From NCBI GenBank assembly GCA_964422065.1, contig CAYQZW010000016.1, positions 1 through 21,620 of the forward strand: a stretch of DNA of 21,620 nt, given 5' to 3'. Shown here piece by piece: positions 1 through 7,381 of this stretch. The notes beneath the pieces are model-generated. The model was not told the DNA's origin. It saw only the letters and a program-made list of their open reading frames with translations, and searched no databases. The DNA comes from S141-55 sp964422065 (lineage in GTDB: Bacteria; Hydrothermota; Hydrothermia; WGAB01). Within the stretch, counting starts at the first letter, position 1. Every line of letters begins with the position of its first letter. Position numbers and translations under genes: made by a program.

Positions 1-1599
1 GCTTAAGAGATCTTTCCGTAGCACAACCCCCAGAAGCCGGTGGTCCTGCACCAAGGGAAGAGCGTCTGCATCGGTTTCCCGCATCCGTTCCATCGCCTCC
101 AGGATAGACATGGAAGGGTGGAGCATCTCCTGTTTTAAGATGTCCCGGACGCGGATTGTAACTCCCTTTTCCTGAGCCTGAAGATACGCCTTCTCAAAGT
201 CCCTAAAGAAAACCACACCTGCAAAGAATCCACGGGCATCCAAAACCGGGAGCGTGTCATGGGCAGACTTTCGGAAGGCTCGCGCGACGTCCTCCAGAGG
301 GTCGTCTGGGGAAAGGAGAACACATCGCCTTCGAACAATGGCCTGGAGGGTCAGTGGTGTAGGTTCTCCCCAGCGTATCCCCAATCGGCCTAAAAAGTGC
401 TGAAGCATCCGATGGAAATCTTGGTCGAGGAGTGGTTCAACCCCGCGTTGGATGAGAGAGAGGGTGGTCACCTCACCGGCCCACACCAAGGACTGGCGGA
501 GGAGGATGAGGCCAGCGATCTCGAAGATCACGGTTGCGGCCAAGGCGATGTTCATGACCCCAGCGTATTCCGGCCCCAGAGTCCCGACGTAGAGGGCCAG
601 ACCCGTGGACATCCCTCCCTGGGCCAGGATCCCCAGGCCCAAAAGACGGCCGTCCACCTCCAGGTTCCATCGTTTTGCCGGGATCCATGCCCCGAGAATC
701 TTCCCCGCGGTTCGACCCAGGATATAGAACCACACCGCAAATCGGAGATGGACCAGCCTTGGAAAGTCAATGCTGGCTCCTGCGATAAAGAAAAATAGGG
801 CATAGACGAACTCGCTGAGGAGGTTGATTGGGGCCAGGGCTCGTTTTTGCAGGACGGATGCGTTCGAGGCCGTGATTCCAAAGGTTAAAGCAAACACATA
901 AGGTTCCTGGAATCGGGTCGCGAGTCCCAACCCCAGGAGGAAGAGCCCCCAGGAGACCACAGAAAGTAACGTGGAGTCTTGGATAATGGTCTCAAGATAG
1001 GCCAGAGCCAGCCCCACAATCACCCCCCAAACTCCAGATGCGATCAAGAGCCCAATACTCGTCAGCCAGTGAATTTCTGATCCAGAGACAAAGGGGATCA
1101 CGAGCCGGAATGCAAGCAGGGCCAGGAGGTTGTCAATGGCAATAATGAGGAAGATCAATTGAGAGAGAGCCCCTTCCGCACGGTATTCCTCGATGACCGT
1201 CACGGCAATGGCCGCTGTGGGTGCGGCGATAAGCCCCGTGATCACAGACGAAAGGAGATGGTGTGTCAGGAGATACATCAACAGGGTCACCATGACGAAG
1301 GTCAGCCCAGCCTGGATCAGAGCAAGGAGGGTGTATCGGAGAGCCTCTCCACGGAACGCTTCCAGGCGGACATTTTTGCCTACCAGGTAAAGGATGTACG
1401 CGAGCAGGAACTCTTTGATCGGGGCCATCTCATGGAGGAACCCGGGATCCAGGATATTGAGGCCGAAGGGCCCCAGGAGTGCTCCACCGGCCAGGTAGCC
1501 GATCACGATCGGGAGTTTTAATCTCCTCGCCAGTTCGCCGAAAAGGAGACTAACGACCCAAACGATCCCGATCTTATACACCAGTTGCGCGTCAGCCAT
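1..1599 (-). CDS. Kef/CPA2-type cation:proton antiporter with C-terminal CBS pair (3' end off window)
   Basis: A single open frame runs from an ATG at 1599 to the window edge: 533 codons and no stop, so the C-terminus is missing. Residues 1-375 are a chain of hydrophobic segments typical of the monovalent cation:proton antiporter-2 family, which exchanges Na+ or K+ for H+ across the inner membrane. The motif AIDNLLAL holds Asp156, in the place of the ion-binding aspartate of this family. GRTAGK (295-300) supplies the basic residue expected in a later helix. Two CBS motifs follow (about 421-475 and 487 onwards), which in other proteins bind adenine nucleotides and regulate transport. The start overlaps the stop of the upstream paralogue by 8 nt, so the two are probably translationally coupled. 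Ion specificity cannot be read from the sequence. Family call is firm; Kef versus Nap/GerN subtype is not. Confidence 0.9.
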   Translation of the reverse strand, partial: MADAQLVYKIGIVWVVSLLFGELARRLKLPIVIGYLAGGALLGPFGLNILDPGFLHEMAPIKEFLLAYILYLVGKNVRLEAFRGEALRYTLLALIQAGLTFVMVTLLMYLLTHHLLSSVITGLIAAPTAAIAVTVIEEYRAEGALSQLIFLIIAIDNLLALLAFRLVIPFVSGSEIHWLTSIGLLIASGVWGVIVGLALAYLETIIQDSTLLSVVSWGLFLLGLGLATRFQEPYVFALTFGITASNASVLQKRALAPINLLSEFVYALFFFIAGASIDFPRLVHLRFAVWFYILGRTAGKILGAWIPAKRWNLEVDGRLLGLGILAQGGMSTGLALYVGTLGPEYAGVMNIALAATVIFEIAGLILLRQSLVWAGEVTTLSLIQRGVEPLLDQDFHRMLQHFLGRLGIRWGEPTPLTLQAIVRRRCVLLSPDDPLEDVARAFRKSAHDTLPVLDARGFFAGVVFFRDFEKAYLQAQEKGVTIRVRDILKQEMLHPSMSILEAMERMRETDADALPLVQDHRLLGVVLRKDLLS

Positions 1600-3142
1600 A
1601 TTCCAACACCAAGTCCCTTCGATAAAGGACCCCCAGGATCCGTTGACGGTCGACCACAGGCAGGCAATCGAGGTCGAACTTCTCCATGACGTGGAGCGCT
1701 GTCCCCAACGGGACATCTGGCGAGATTGAGTATTGAGGATTTGCGAGATCCACGGCTCGAATGAGTTGGTGGGTGGTTTCGTCTAAAGCCAGGAGTTCCA
1801 GATGATGTGCCTGGATGAGCCCGAGATACTCCTGGTGTTGACCCACGACAGGGAGGGCCAGCGTGTGGCTTTTGGTCAGTGCCTGGACCACGGCATCCAA
1901 GGAAGCATCCGGGTGTACACTCACGTAGTGTTTCCGCATGAGGTCACGGACATATCGGGGGTGTGTTTTGGGACCCTGCCATCCGAGATTTTCAAGGAAA
2001 TGGCGGAGGATCCCCGTCCAGCGGATATTGAACGTCGGAGTTTCTAAGAAGGGGTGAAACACGCCAGCCTCAGGAGCAAGAACCCGCTGAACCAGCACTA
2101 AGCCGGCGAGCGCAAACAGAAGGACGGCAATTTTCGGCAGGAACATCGGTGTCAAATAGGGCGAGAGGAGCCATAGAGAAGTTCCACCCTGGAGGATCGT
2201 CAGACCAAAGATTTGACGGCGGGAGAGTGTGTCCTCTCTGGGAAAGAATAAGAAACTGCCGATTCCACGACTCAGAGTCCTTCCTATGAGATAGAGCCCA
2301 AAGATCCATGGACTGGAAGACCAGGACAAGGGTTGGGTCGCCCAAAAGGTCCCCAGGATGAAGAGGACCATGGCCGGGACCTCCAGTCCCGAGACCGCAC
2401 GATATGCAGTGTGGTCCCGAATCGAGGCGTTGTACGCCACCAGACCCAGGACCAGGAACGTTAGCGGGGGTGAAATGGAGAGTTTCCACAACAACCCCAG
2501 GGTGAAAAACAGGGCTCCCAAGGTGAAGATCTGAAGGTATGGAGTATGAACGACTTTGGTTTCTGCGTATGCTAAGAGGAGGCCGATGACTGTTCCCAAA
2601 AAGAGGGAAAAGAGGGTGAGGGTCACGAACCGTTCGAGTTGCGAGAAAAGCCCCAGGGGTGGCGTTTGGATGCCCAGGAGGATCCAAGCGAAGACGAGGC
2701 TTTGGAGGACGATTCCGGTGTGAAAGATGCGGGTTCCTGTGCCATGCAGGGCGAATTCTCGCGTTAAGGCCAGGGCCAGAATCGGACCGGGCGCCAACGC
2801 GAAGACGGCCAATCGCCAGGTGATTCCAAGACTGCGGATCACCGGGAGAAGGATCAGGAAGACGCCGAAGAGTGTCATGAGGGCCAGCAGTAGCCAAGAG
2901 AGAGCGTAGCGCCCTTTGAGGTCTTCCAGGCGTACCAGCCCTCCGACTCGGAAGAGGAGGAAGGGGAGGGCCAGGTGGAGCGTGCCCGAAAGAATAGGGT
3001 GTGGATTTTTGGGGGCCCAGAGGCTCAGGATTACGGCGCCGAGCACAAGGAAAAGCGTTGCGTTTTTGGTGAACCAGCGGGATCCCCAGACAGCGATCGG
3101 GACGAAGAGCAGTCCTATTGCGAGGAGAGCCAGCCCGGTCAT
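1592..3142 (-). CDS. Kef/CPA2-like antiporter paralogue lacking the membrane aspartate, with CBS pair
   Basis: A 516-residue membrane protein with the same plan as its downstream neighbour: hydrophobic segments over about residues 1-355, then two CBS motifs (about 400-450 and 462-514). It aligns without gaps to the neighbour around the ion-binding helix. APGPILALALTREF (117-130) matches APTAAIAVTVIEEY there. Where the neighbour has Asp156 this protein has Gln147 (VLQSL). GRTLSR (287-292) keeps the later basic motif. Loss of the aspartate suggests it may not transport ions alone and could be a structural or regulatory partner; that is inference. The ATG at 3142 has no ribosome-binding site, but a promoter-like pair sits immediately upstream, so the message may be leaderless. 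It lies 74 nt after the thioredoxin-like gene and overlaps the next antiporter by 8 nt. Confidence 0.88.
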   Translation of the reverse strand: MTGLALLAIGLLFVPIAVWGSRWFTKNATLFLVLGAVILSLWAPKNPHPILSGTLHLALPFLLFRVGGLVRLEDLKGRYALSWLLLALMTLFGVFLILLPVIRSLGITWRLAVFALAPGPILALALTREFALHGTGTRIFHTGIVLQSLVFAWILLGIQTPPLGLFSQLERFVTLTLFSLFLGTVIGLLLAYAETKVVHTPYLQIFTLGALFFTLGLLWKLSISPPLTFLVLGLVAYNASIRDHTAYRAVSGLEVPAMVLFILGTFWATQPLSWSSSPWIFGLYLIGRTLSRGIGSFLFFPREDTLSRRQIFGLTILQGGTSLWLLSPYLTPMFLPKIAVLLFALAGLVLVQRVLAPEAGVFHPFLETPTFNIRWTGILRHFLENLGWQGPKTHPRYVRDLMRKHYVSVHPDASLDAVVQALTKSHTLALPVVGQHQEYLGLIQAHHLELLALDETTHQLIRAVDLANPQYSISPDVPLGTALHVMEKFDLDCLPVVDRQRILGVLYRRDLVLEYG

Positions 3143-3148
3143 GCTTGA

Positions 3149-3177
3149 AACATAAGGGCGCGCTAAGGCGTCGTCAA
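3149..3177 (-). promoter_or_regulatory. Sigma-70-like promoter for the antiporter pair, probably leaderless
   Basis: On the minus strand a TTGACG box (3177-3172, five of six consensus bases) is followed after exactly 17 nt by TATGTT (3154-3149, four of six). Six bases separate the end of the -10 box from the ATG at 3142, so the expected transcription start falls on the A of the start codon. No Shine-Dalgarno motif precedes that ATG, which fits a leaderless transcript. The box spacing is good but the -10 box is only a partial match. Confidence 0.5.
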
Positions 3178-3216
3178 CTCGATCCAGTGCCTGGAAACCG
3201 GCGCATTTGCCATGGC

Positions 3217-3561
3217 TTAGTCAGACGTTGCAGGCCGAGTTGGGCGGTGGCGTACACGTCGAATCGCACGCCGGATCATGGCTTCGCTGGGGATGGGGAA
3301 CCGTCGGCCATCTTCAAGAAGATAAGAACGGCACGCCAAGCCGTAAGGGGTGTTCGGGGGCGGTGGGTCGATGTCTTCTCCGTTGATCCGGATCGTCGGT
3401 GAGCCGGTAAATTGATGACGGATCGCATCCGCCTCCGTGGCAATGTGGATGATGTCCATCGGCGTCTCGTCCAGCCCCTCCTCACGGAGGACTTTCCGGA
3501 GACGCCCGAGGGCCAATTCGTAGGAGGGACACCCATCCCAGTAGAGGAAAGTGATCTTCAA
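3217..3561 (-). CDS. Small thioredoxin-like fold protein (single N-terminal Cys, DGCP motif)
   Basis: This 114-residue cytosolic protein starts at a TTG (3561) preceded by AGGAG about 10 nt upstream. It begins with a short beta strand and WDGCPSY (8-14). Cys11 sits where thioredoxin has its first active cysteine, but the CxxC motif is lost. GSPTIRING (53-61) carries the family's cis-proline region, and a second conserved cysteine lies in LACRSY (Cys77). This pattern matches the small thioredoxin-like family often annotated as 'thioredoxin family' or 'DF family (seleno)protein'; I do not know a proven reaction for it. The TTGA overlap with the upstream DUF523 gene indicates coupled translation, so it may reduce or hand sulfur to that protein. 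The Arg-rich tail (95-108) is unusual and might contact RNA or an acidic partner. Confidence 0.8.
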   Translation of the reverse strand: MKITFLYWDGCPSYELALGRLRKVLREEGLDETPMDIIHIATEADAIRHQFTGSPTIRINGEDIDPPPPNTPYGLACRSYLLEDGRRFPIPSEAMIRRAIRRVRHRPTRPATSD

Positions 3562-4052
3562 GGCTCGGTCTCTCCTGTGGGGCCCTTCCGCTGGCCTTCT
3601 CGGGGATAGACGCGGATGTGGAGTTTTTTTAGGAGTGCTGTGGTGACCCCAACTCCGGGTTGCAATTCGCCCTCAATGTAAACCTGGTGCACACCACAGG
3701 ATGGGCTCCGTTCTTTGAGATAGGCTTCCTTTGCCCCCAGAGTTTGGGCAAGGTAAGAAACGGCCTGGGCTCCACGGATAAATAGGGCTGTCCGATCTGC
3801 ACCGGTTTTGAGGTCTATGACGCGGGCTTTTCCGGCCCAGACCGCAGAGCCGTCTCCATGAACCAAATGGCAGGGCTCCCGGGGTGTCGGAAGACCGCCC
3901 AGTTGTTCCGGACAGATCGGAATGACCAGGAGATCCGGATCTTTGGCCATCTGGATGACCTCGGGGTCGGGGTTGGAAGAGCCGTCGTATCGCGTGGGAA
4001 GGCCCAAAAGGCACGCAGAGACCAAAACCACACGGCGATTTTTGGGGGTCAT
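3558..4052 (-). CDS. DUF523 family iron-sulfur protein, TudS-like
   Basis: A 164-residue soluble protein with all hallmarks of DUF523: SACLLG near the N-terminus (Cys14) with RYDG after it, PICPEQLGGLPTPR (Cys47), and LKERSPSCG (Cys119). In the characterised family member TudS, three such cysteines hold a [4Fe-4S] cluster that removes sulfur from 2-thiouracil without net redox change. All three are present here, so a cluster-bound desulfidase is plausible, but substrate identity is inferred from the family only. The Lys/Arg-rich tail after 150 is not part of the core. The ATG overlaps the stop of the M6 protease gene (ATGA) and its own stop overlaps the TTG start of the thioredoxin-like gene, so the three genes form one translational chain. 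Confidence 0.88.
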   Translation of the reverse strand: MTPKNRRVVLVSACLLGLPTRYDGSSNPDPEVIQMAKDPDLLVIPICPEQLGGLPTPREPCHLVHGDGSAVWAGKARVIDLKTGADRTALFIRGAQAVSYLAQTLGAKEAYLKERSPSCGVHQVYIEGELQPGVGVTTALLKKLHIRVYPREGQRKGPTGETEP

Positions 4053-7000
4053 CGTAAGATCGCGAGTTTGAGGAACTTGAGGGTATGGCCATCTGTGCCT
4101 TGAATTTCAACGCGAAGGAGGTAGGTTCCTACAGCAAGGTCTTGGAGGTTCAGAATCGGGCTCATTTCCACCATTCCATGCCCCGCATACGAGCCCTTGA
4201 GAGTCTTGAGAAGCGTGCCGTCGTAAGAAAAGACCTGAACCGTTACCGTTCCGGAACCATCTGCGCGGAAGCGGAGCCGTGTCTCCCCGTTGTACGTGGG
4301 GTTGGGATAAAGATACACCCGGTCGTGGACCCGGCTGATGGCTTCTGGGGAGAGGGAGAGGGTGACTCGACTTTGGTGGAGCGGTCCGTTCCCGAAGCCG
4401 AGCCATGGAGCACGGTCCGCTTCTGTGTCAAAGGCGTGGAGGACCCCCAAGGAGTCGATCAAGACAATCTCCATACGGCCGTCGCGATTCAGATCGAGGA
4501 CCTGGGGGGTCTGAATGACTTTCCCTTCGACCGCATAAGGGAAACCGGGCACCTTTTGTGCGTTTTCTTGGAAAGCCAAAAGACCTTGTCCTTGTACCCA
4601 GAAGACCCATTCGTCTTTCCCATCTCGGTCGAGATCCAGGGCCGCGCTGGAGGAGATCCGGAGGGAATCCCCCAGGTGCAGGTTCAAGGGGAAATTGGAG
4701 AGCAATGCACCTGCGGAGTTGTAGGCGAAGAGTAGTCCGGAAGCGACGAAGCCGAAATCCCAGCGTCCATCTCCATCCAGGTCACCGACCACAAGATCGG
4801 ATTGGGGGTGTGCGTCTGTTGCGGTCTCCCAGAGGATCGTGCCATCCAAGGTCAGGAGGTGGAGCGTGCCGTCCTCGGTCAGGGTTAGGATTTCTGGAGT
4901 CCCGTCGTTGTCGACATCCACGAGGACCGGAGGGCTGCGGGTATCGACCACGTAGGGCGATAGAAGGATCTGGATGGGCTGACCTGTTCGGCCATTGATG
5001 ATCCAGAGACGGGCGTCTGCAGATTGAAAGACGATCAGGGTGTCCCAGAGGGCAGGAGGACTCTGGACCGGTGCACCCACGAAAAGGGTGTCCCGGAGGG
5101 TACCATCAGACTCGATGAGGAAGAGCCTGGCGTGGCCGTCTCCCATGACGATCTCTGGGGTCCCGTCCTGGTCAATGTCCCCCACGCTGGGGCTGGCCAG
5201 GACCCGGTCCGGGAACGTCCGGGTCCAGAATGGATCAAAGAAGCCGTCGTTGTTTGCGTCCAGGGTGGTGTACACGCGAAGTTCACCAGAAAGACCCCGT
5301 GAGACCGGTACAAGGATTTCCATGTAGCCGTCTCCATTGAGATCCGCGACGGCAGGCTCACCCGTGACTTCTGAGCCAAACGGTAAGGTCGCCTTGAGAG
5401 AATCCCTTGTGCCAAAGTGGGAGAGGTCGGGCTTGAGTGCAAAGACCTGGGGAGGGGCGAGGGCATGCCCCAGGGTGTCGAAGGATCCGGTCGTGGTGAT
5501 CAAAAGTTCGAGGGTGTCGTCCTGGTCGAGATCGACCCCTTGAGCGTAAGCGTTTTGGGGGATCGCAAAAATGGGGCTGGGGAAGTTCGGAAGTTCCAGG
5601 GTGCGTCGTACCCAGAAGGTCATCAGGGAATCGGGTTTGGAAAAACCGTAGATCCAGACACCGGTCCGACCCCCCTGATTGTCCGAGGACGAGGGGGTGG
5701 AGTCCGGTGCGAATACATTAGGATTGCCCTGGTAATAGGGGTCTTCAGGGCCTCCATAGAGGGTATACGGCAGCGTGGTCCAGTATTCCAAGTCCTGGAC
5801 CCGGCCGGCCTCTTCGAGGTCTACCCCCATCGGGCGGGGCACTTCTACGGTATTCCAGAGCCAATTGTTGTGGATGATCAGGGTGTCGATATGCCAGATC
5901 AACAATCCGGAGCCAGGCAACAGGTAATCGTTTTCTCCAAAGAAGTGGACAACGACCCCATCCCGGTCATAGCCAAAAACTTGTGCGGTATCGCCCCCGC
6001 ATACCACGGAGTCATTTTCCGGGAGGTTTTCCCGTTTGTATTCCAGAAGCCAATATTCGTGGGAGTTGATGGGGATTTTATAGAACCGTGGCCGGCTGTA
6101 CGGGTCTTCCTGGAACTGCCCGGTGGAGTCGGTGAGGATTTCGTTGGGGTAGATCACCAGGGACTCTGGATCTGTCGTTGGGGAAAGGGTTTGGAAGAGG
6201 GGAGGGCGCAGGAAGCCCGGAAGTGGCGGGGCATAAAGATGTTGGAAAGCCCAGTCCATCCAGACCCGTTCCCACGCATTGGGTAACGGGACGATCAGGC
6301 CTTCTGGGATCTGGCCAGGGACCCCGAGATAAGGTCCGGTGCACATGATGCCCCATGCCCCGATCCCGATCCCCTGGGGGGGATTCCCGGTGTCGTAAAG
6401 GTCCGGGATCCAAAAGAAGTTATGCGCGGATTCGTGGATCAGCGTCCCCTGGAGTTTGATTTCCGAGCCGTCCTGGGCCATGGTTTCGGGGAGGACGGAT
6501 GCATCCCAGATGGTGTCCGTCCCTTCATCCACAGGGACGGGGTAGCCCAGCACGGTCACGGCGGCGATGTCATTGGGGGAGTCTTGGAGGATATCGGTTT
6601 GCCAGGCGCTCCCCGCATGGAAAATGATGACACGGTTGAATTGTCGGAAGTGAACACTGGTATCCTGGTCTGCGGCGAAGAGTGCGTCTCTGTAAAGGTA
6701 GAGCAACCCTTCGAACCAGTTTTCTTCGTCCCCGTAATAGGTCATGGGGTGGGGGAGGGTATAGGCAGCGCTATCGCCGTCTGGTTTCACCACATATTCA
6801 ATTTTGATGTGTCCAAAGGTTGCCAGTTCATAGTAACGGGCGAGCGCTTCCAGTTGATGTTCAAAATAGGCCTTGTCGTGGGGAGGGTCCCAGTATGGGT
6901 TTTTGTAGACACAGCCAGTTTCCGGGTCCACGATCACGGAGTCTTCTCCGTTAGACGTGAGGCGGAATTTGCCGTTCCCGGTGGTTCGAGGGGTGGTGTC

Positions 7001-7264
7001 CTCTTGAAATTCGACCCGGATGGCGAGGATCCGAATCAGGAGGGTATCTCCGCGGTACTCCAGGCCAGTTTGTTGCATCCGATGGCGCGCACGGTCGAGT
7101 TGGGGTGGGAACTGTTGAGCAGCCTGGAGGAGGCGTCGGCGGATCTCACGCTCCCGCTCGAAGATTTGGGTGTTGATCTGGAGGGGCTTTTGAACCGGAG
7201 GGAAACGGACAACGGTTGCTTCACCCAGGGAGACCAAAAGGAGCCATACGAGCCAAGATTTCAA
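4049..7264 (-). CDS. Secreted M6 family metalloprotease with FG-GAP propeller and T9SS-type C-terminal domain
   Basis: I place the start at the TTG at 7264, giving 1071 residues. An AGGAGG lies 9 nt upstream and the product then opens with MKSWLVWLLLVSLG, a clear signal peptide. The M6 (immune inhibitor A-like) catalytic domain spans about 85-555, with zinc motif HESAH (277-281) followed by WIPDLYDTG and the IMCTG turn. Seven FG-GAP/VCBS-type calcium loops of DxDxDG form follow (starting near 578, 641, 696, 783, 827, 876 and 923), plus one repeat without the loop, consistent with a beta-propeller. The last 90 residues (YPNP near 986 to the terminal KLAILR) resemble the type A sorting domain of type IX secretion. 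It probably degrades extracellular protein for nutrition. An in-frame GTG further upstream falls on the -10 box and is rejected. No secretion genes are visible nearby. Confidence 0.9.
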   Translation of the reverse strand: MKSWLVWLLLVSLGEATVVRFPPVQKPLQINTQIFEREREIRRRLLQAAQQFPPQLDRARHRMQQTGLEYRGDTLLIRILAIRVEFQEDTTPRTTGNGKFRLTSNGEDSVIVDPETGCVYKNPYWDPPHDKAYFEHQLEALARYYELATFGHIKIEYVVKPDGDSAAYTLPHPMTYYGDEENWFEGLLYLYRDALFAADQDTSVHFRQFNRVIIFHAGSAWQTDILQDSPNDIAAVTVLGYPVPVDEGTDTIWDASVLPETMAQDGSEIKLQGTLIHESAHNFFWIPDLYDTGNPPQGIGIGAWGIMCTGPYLGVPGQIPEGLIVPLPNAWERVWMDWAFQHLYAPPLPGFLRPPLFQTLSPTTDPESLVIYPNEILTDSTGQFQEDPYSRPRFYKIPINSHEYWLLEYKRENLPENDSVVCGGDTAQVFGYDRDGVVVHFFGENDYLLPGSGLLIWHIDTLIIHNNWLWNTVEVPRPMGVDLEEAGRVQDLEYWTTLPYTLYGGPEDPYYQGNPNVFAPDSTPSSSDNQGGRTGVWIYGFSKPDSLMTFWVRRTLELPNFPSPIFAIPQNAYAQGVDLDQDDTLELLITTTGSFDTLGHALAPPQVFALKPDLSHFGTRDSLKATLPFGSEVTGEPAVADLNGDGYMEILVPVSRGLSGELRVYTTLDANNDGFFDPFWTRTFPDRVLASPSVGDIDQDGTPEIVMGDGHARLFLIESDGTLRDTLFVGAPVQSPPALWDTLIVFQSADARLWIINGRTGQPIQILLSPYVVDTRSPPVLVDVDNDGTPEILTLTEDGTLHLLTLDGTILWETATDAHPQSDLVVGDLDGDGRWDFGFVASGLLFAYNSAGALLSNFPLNLHLGDSLRISSSAALDLDRDGKDEWVFWVQGQGLLAFQENAQKVPGFPYAVEGKVIQTPQVLDLNRDGRMEIVLIDSLGVLHAFDTEADRAPWLGFGNGPLHQSRVTLSLSPEAISRVHDRVYLYPNPTYNGETRLRFRADGSGTVTVQVFSYDGTLLKTLKGSYAGHGMVEMSPILNLQDLAVGTYLLRVEIQGTDGHTLKFLKLAILR

Positions 7265-7273
7265 GCTGATCGA

Positions 7274-7279
7274 CCTCCT
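7274..7279 (-). promoter_or_regulatory. Ribosome-binding site that fixes the TTG start of the M6 protease
   Basis: The minus strand reads AGGAGG at 7279-7274, nine bases before the TTG at 7264. It is a perfect Shine-Dalgarno core and the only one near the 5' end of the gene. Confidence 0.8.
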
Positions 7280-7300
7280 TTGTCCTGAAAATCTGCGGGA

Positions 7301-7306
7301 ATTATA
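7301..7306 (-). promoter_or_regulatory. -10 box (TATAAT) for the M6 protease operon
   Basis: The minus strand reads TATAAT at 7306-7301, a perfect -10 match. The predicted start of transcription near 7294 leaves a leader of about 30 nt that contains the AGGAGG. I find no good -35 box at 16-18 nt spacing (CTCATT at 17 nt), so an activator may be needed or the box may be used weakly. Confidence 0.55.
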
Positions 7307-7331
7307 CACCCCGCAATGTCGGGAATGAGAA

Positions 7332-7368
7332 AGGCCCCGACCCCCCGGAGTGGGGCATTTCGGGGCCT
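7332..7368 (-). terminator. Hairpin terminator after the 2-oxoacid:ferredoxin oxidoreductase operon
   Basis: A 9-bp perfect inverted repeat (AGGCCCCGA at 7368-7360, TCGGGGCCT at 7340-7332 on the minus strand) encloses a second small CCCC/GGGG stem and is followed on the minus strand by TTCTCATT. It begins 14 nt past the beta-subunit stop and ends 26 nt before the protease -10 box. The U-run is short, so termination may be partial. Confidence 0.7.
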
Positions 7369-7381
7369 AAAAAGCCAGAGA

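Noticed and set aside
397..1521. Plus-strand frames of 133 and 120 codons at the left end
   Set aside because: The minus strand carries an uninterrupted 533-codon antiporter frame over the same region with membrane helices and CBS motifs.
5417..7288. Plus-strand frames of 289 and 288 codons opposite the M6 protease gene
   Set aside because: They are antisense shadows of a gene with clear signal peptide, protease and propeller motifs, and show no ribosome-binding site or family pattern.
7301..7381. Possible plus-strand terminator from the same 9-bp hairpin at 7332-7368
   Set aside because: On the plus strand the hairpin is followed by AAAAAG, not U, and no plus-strand gene is present.
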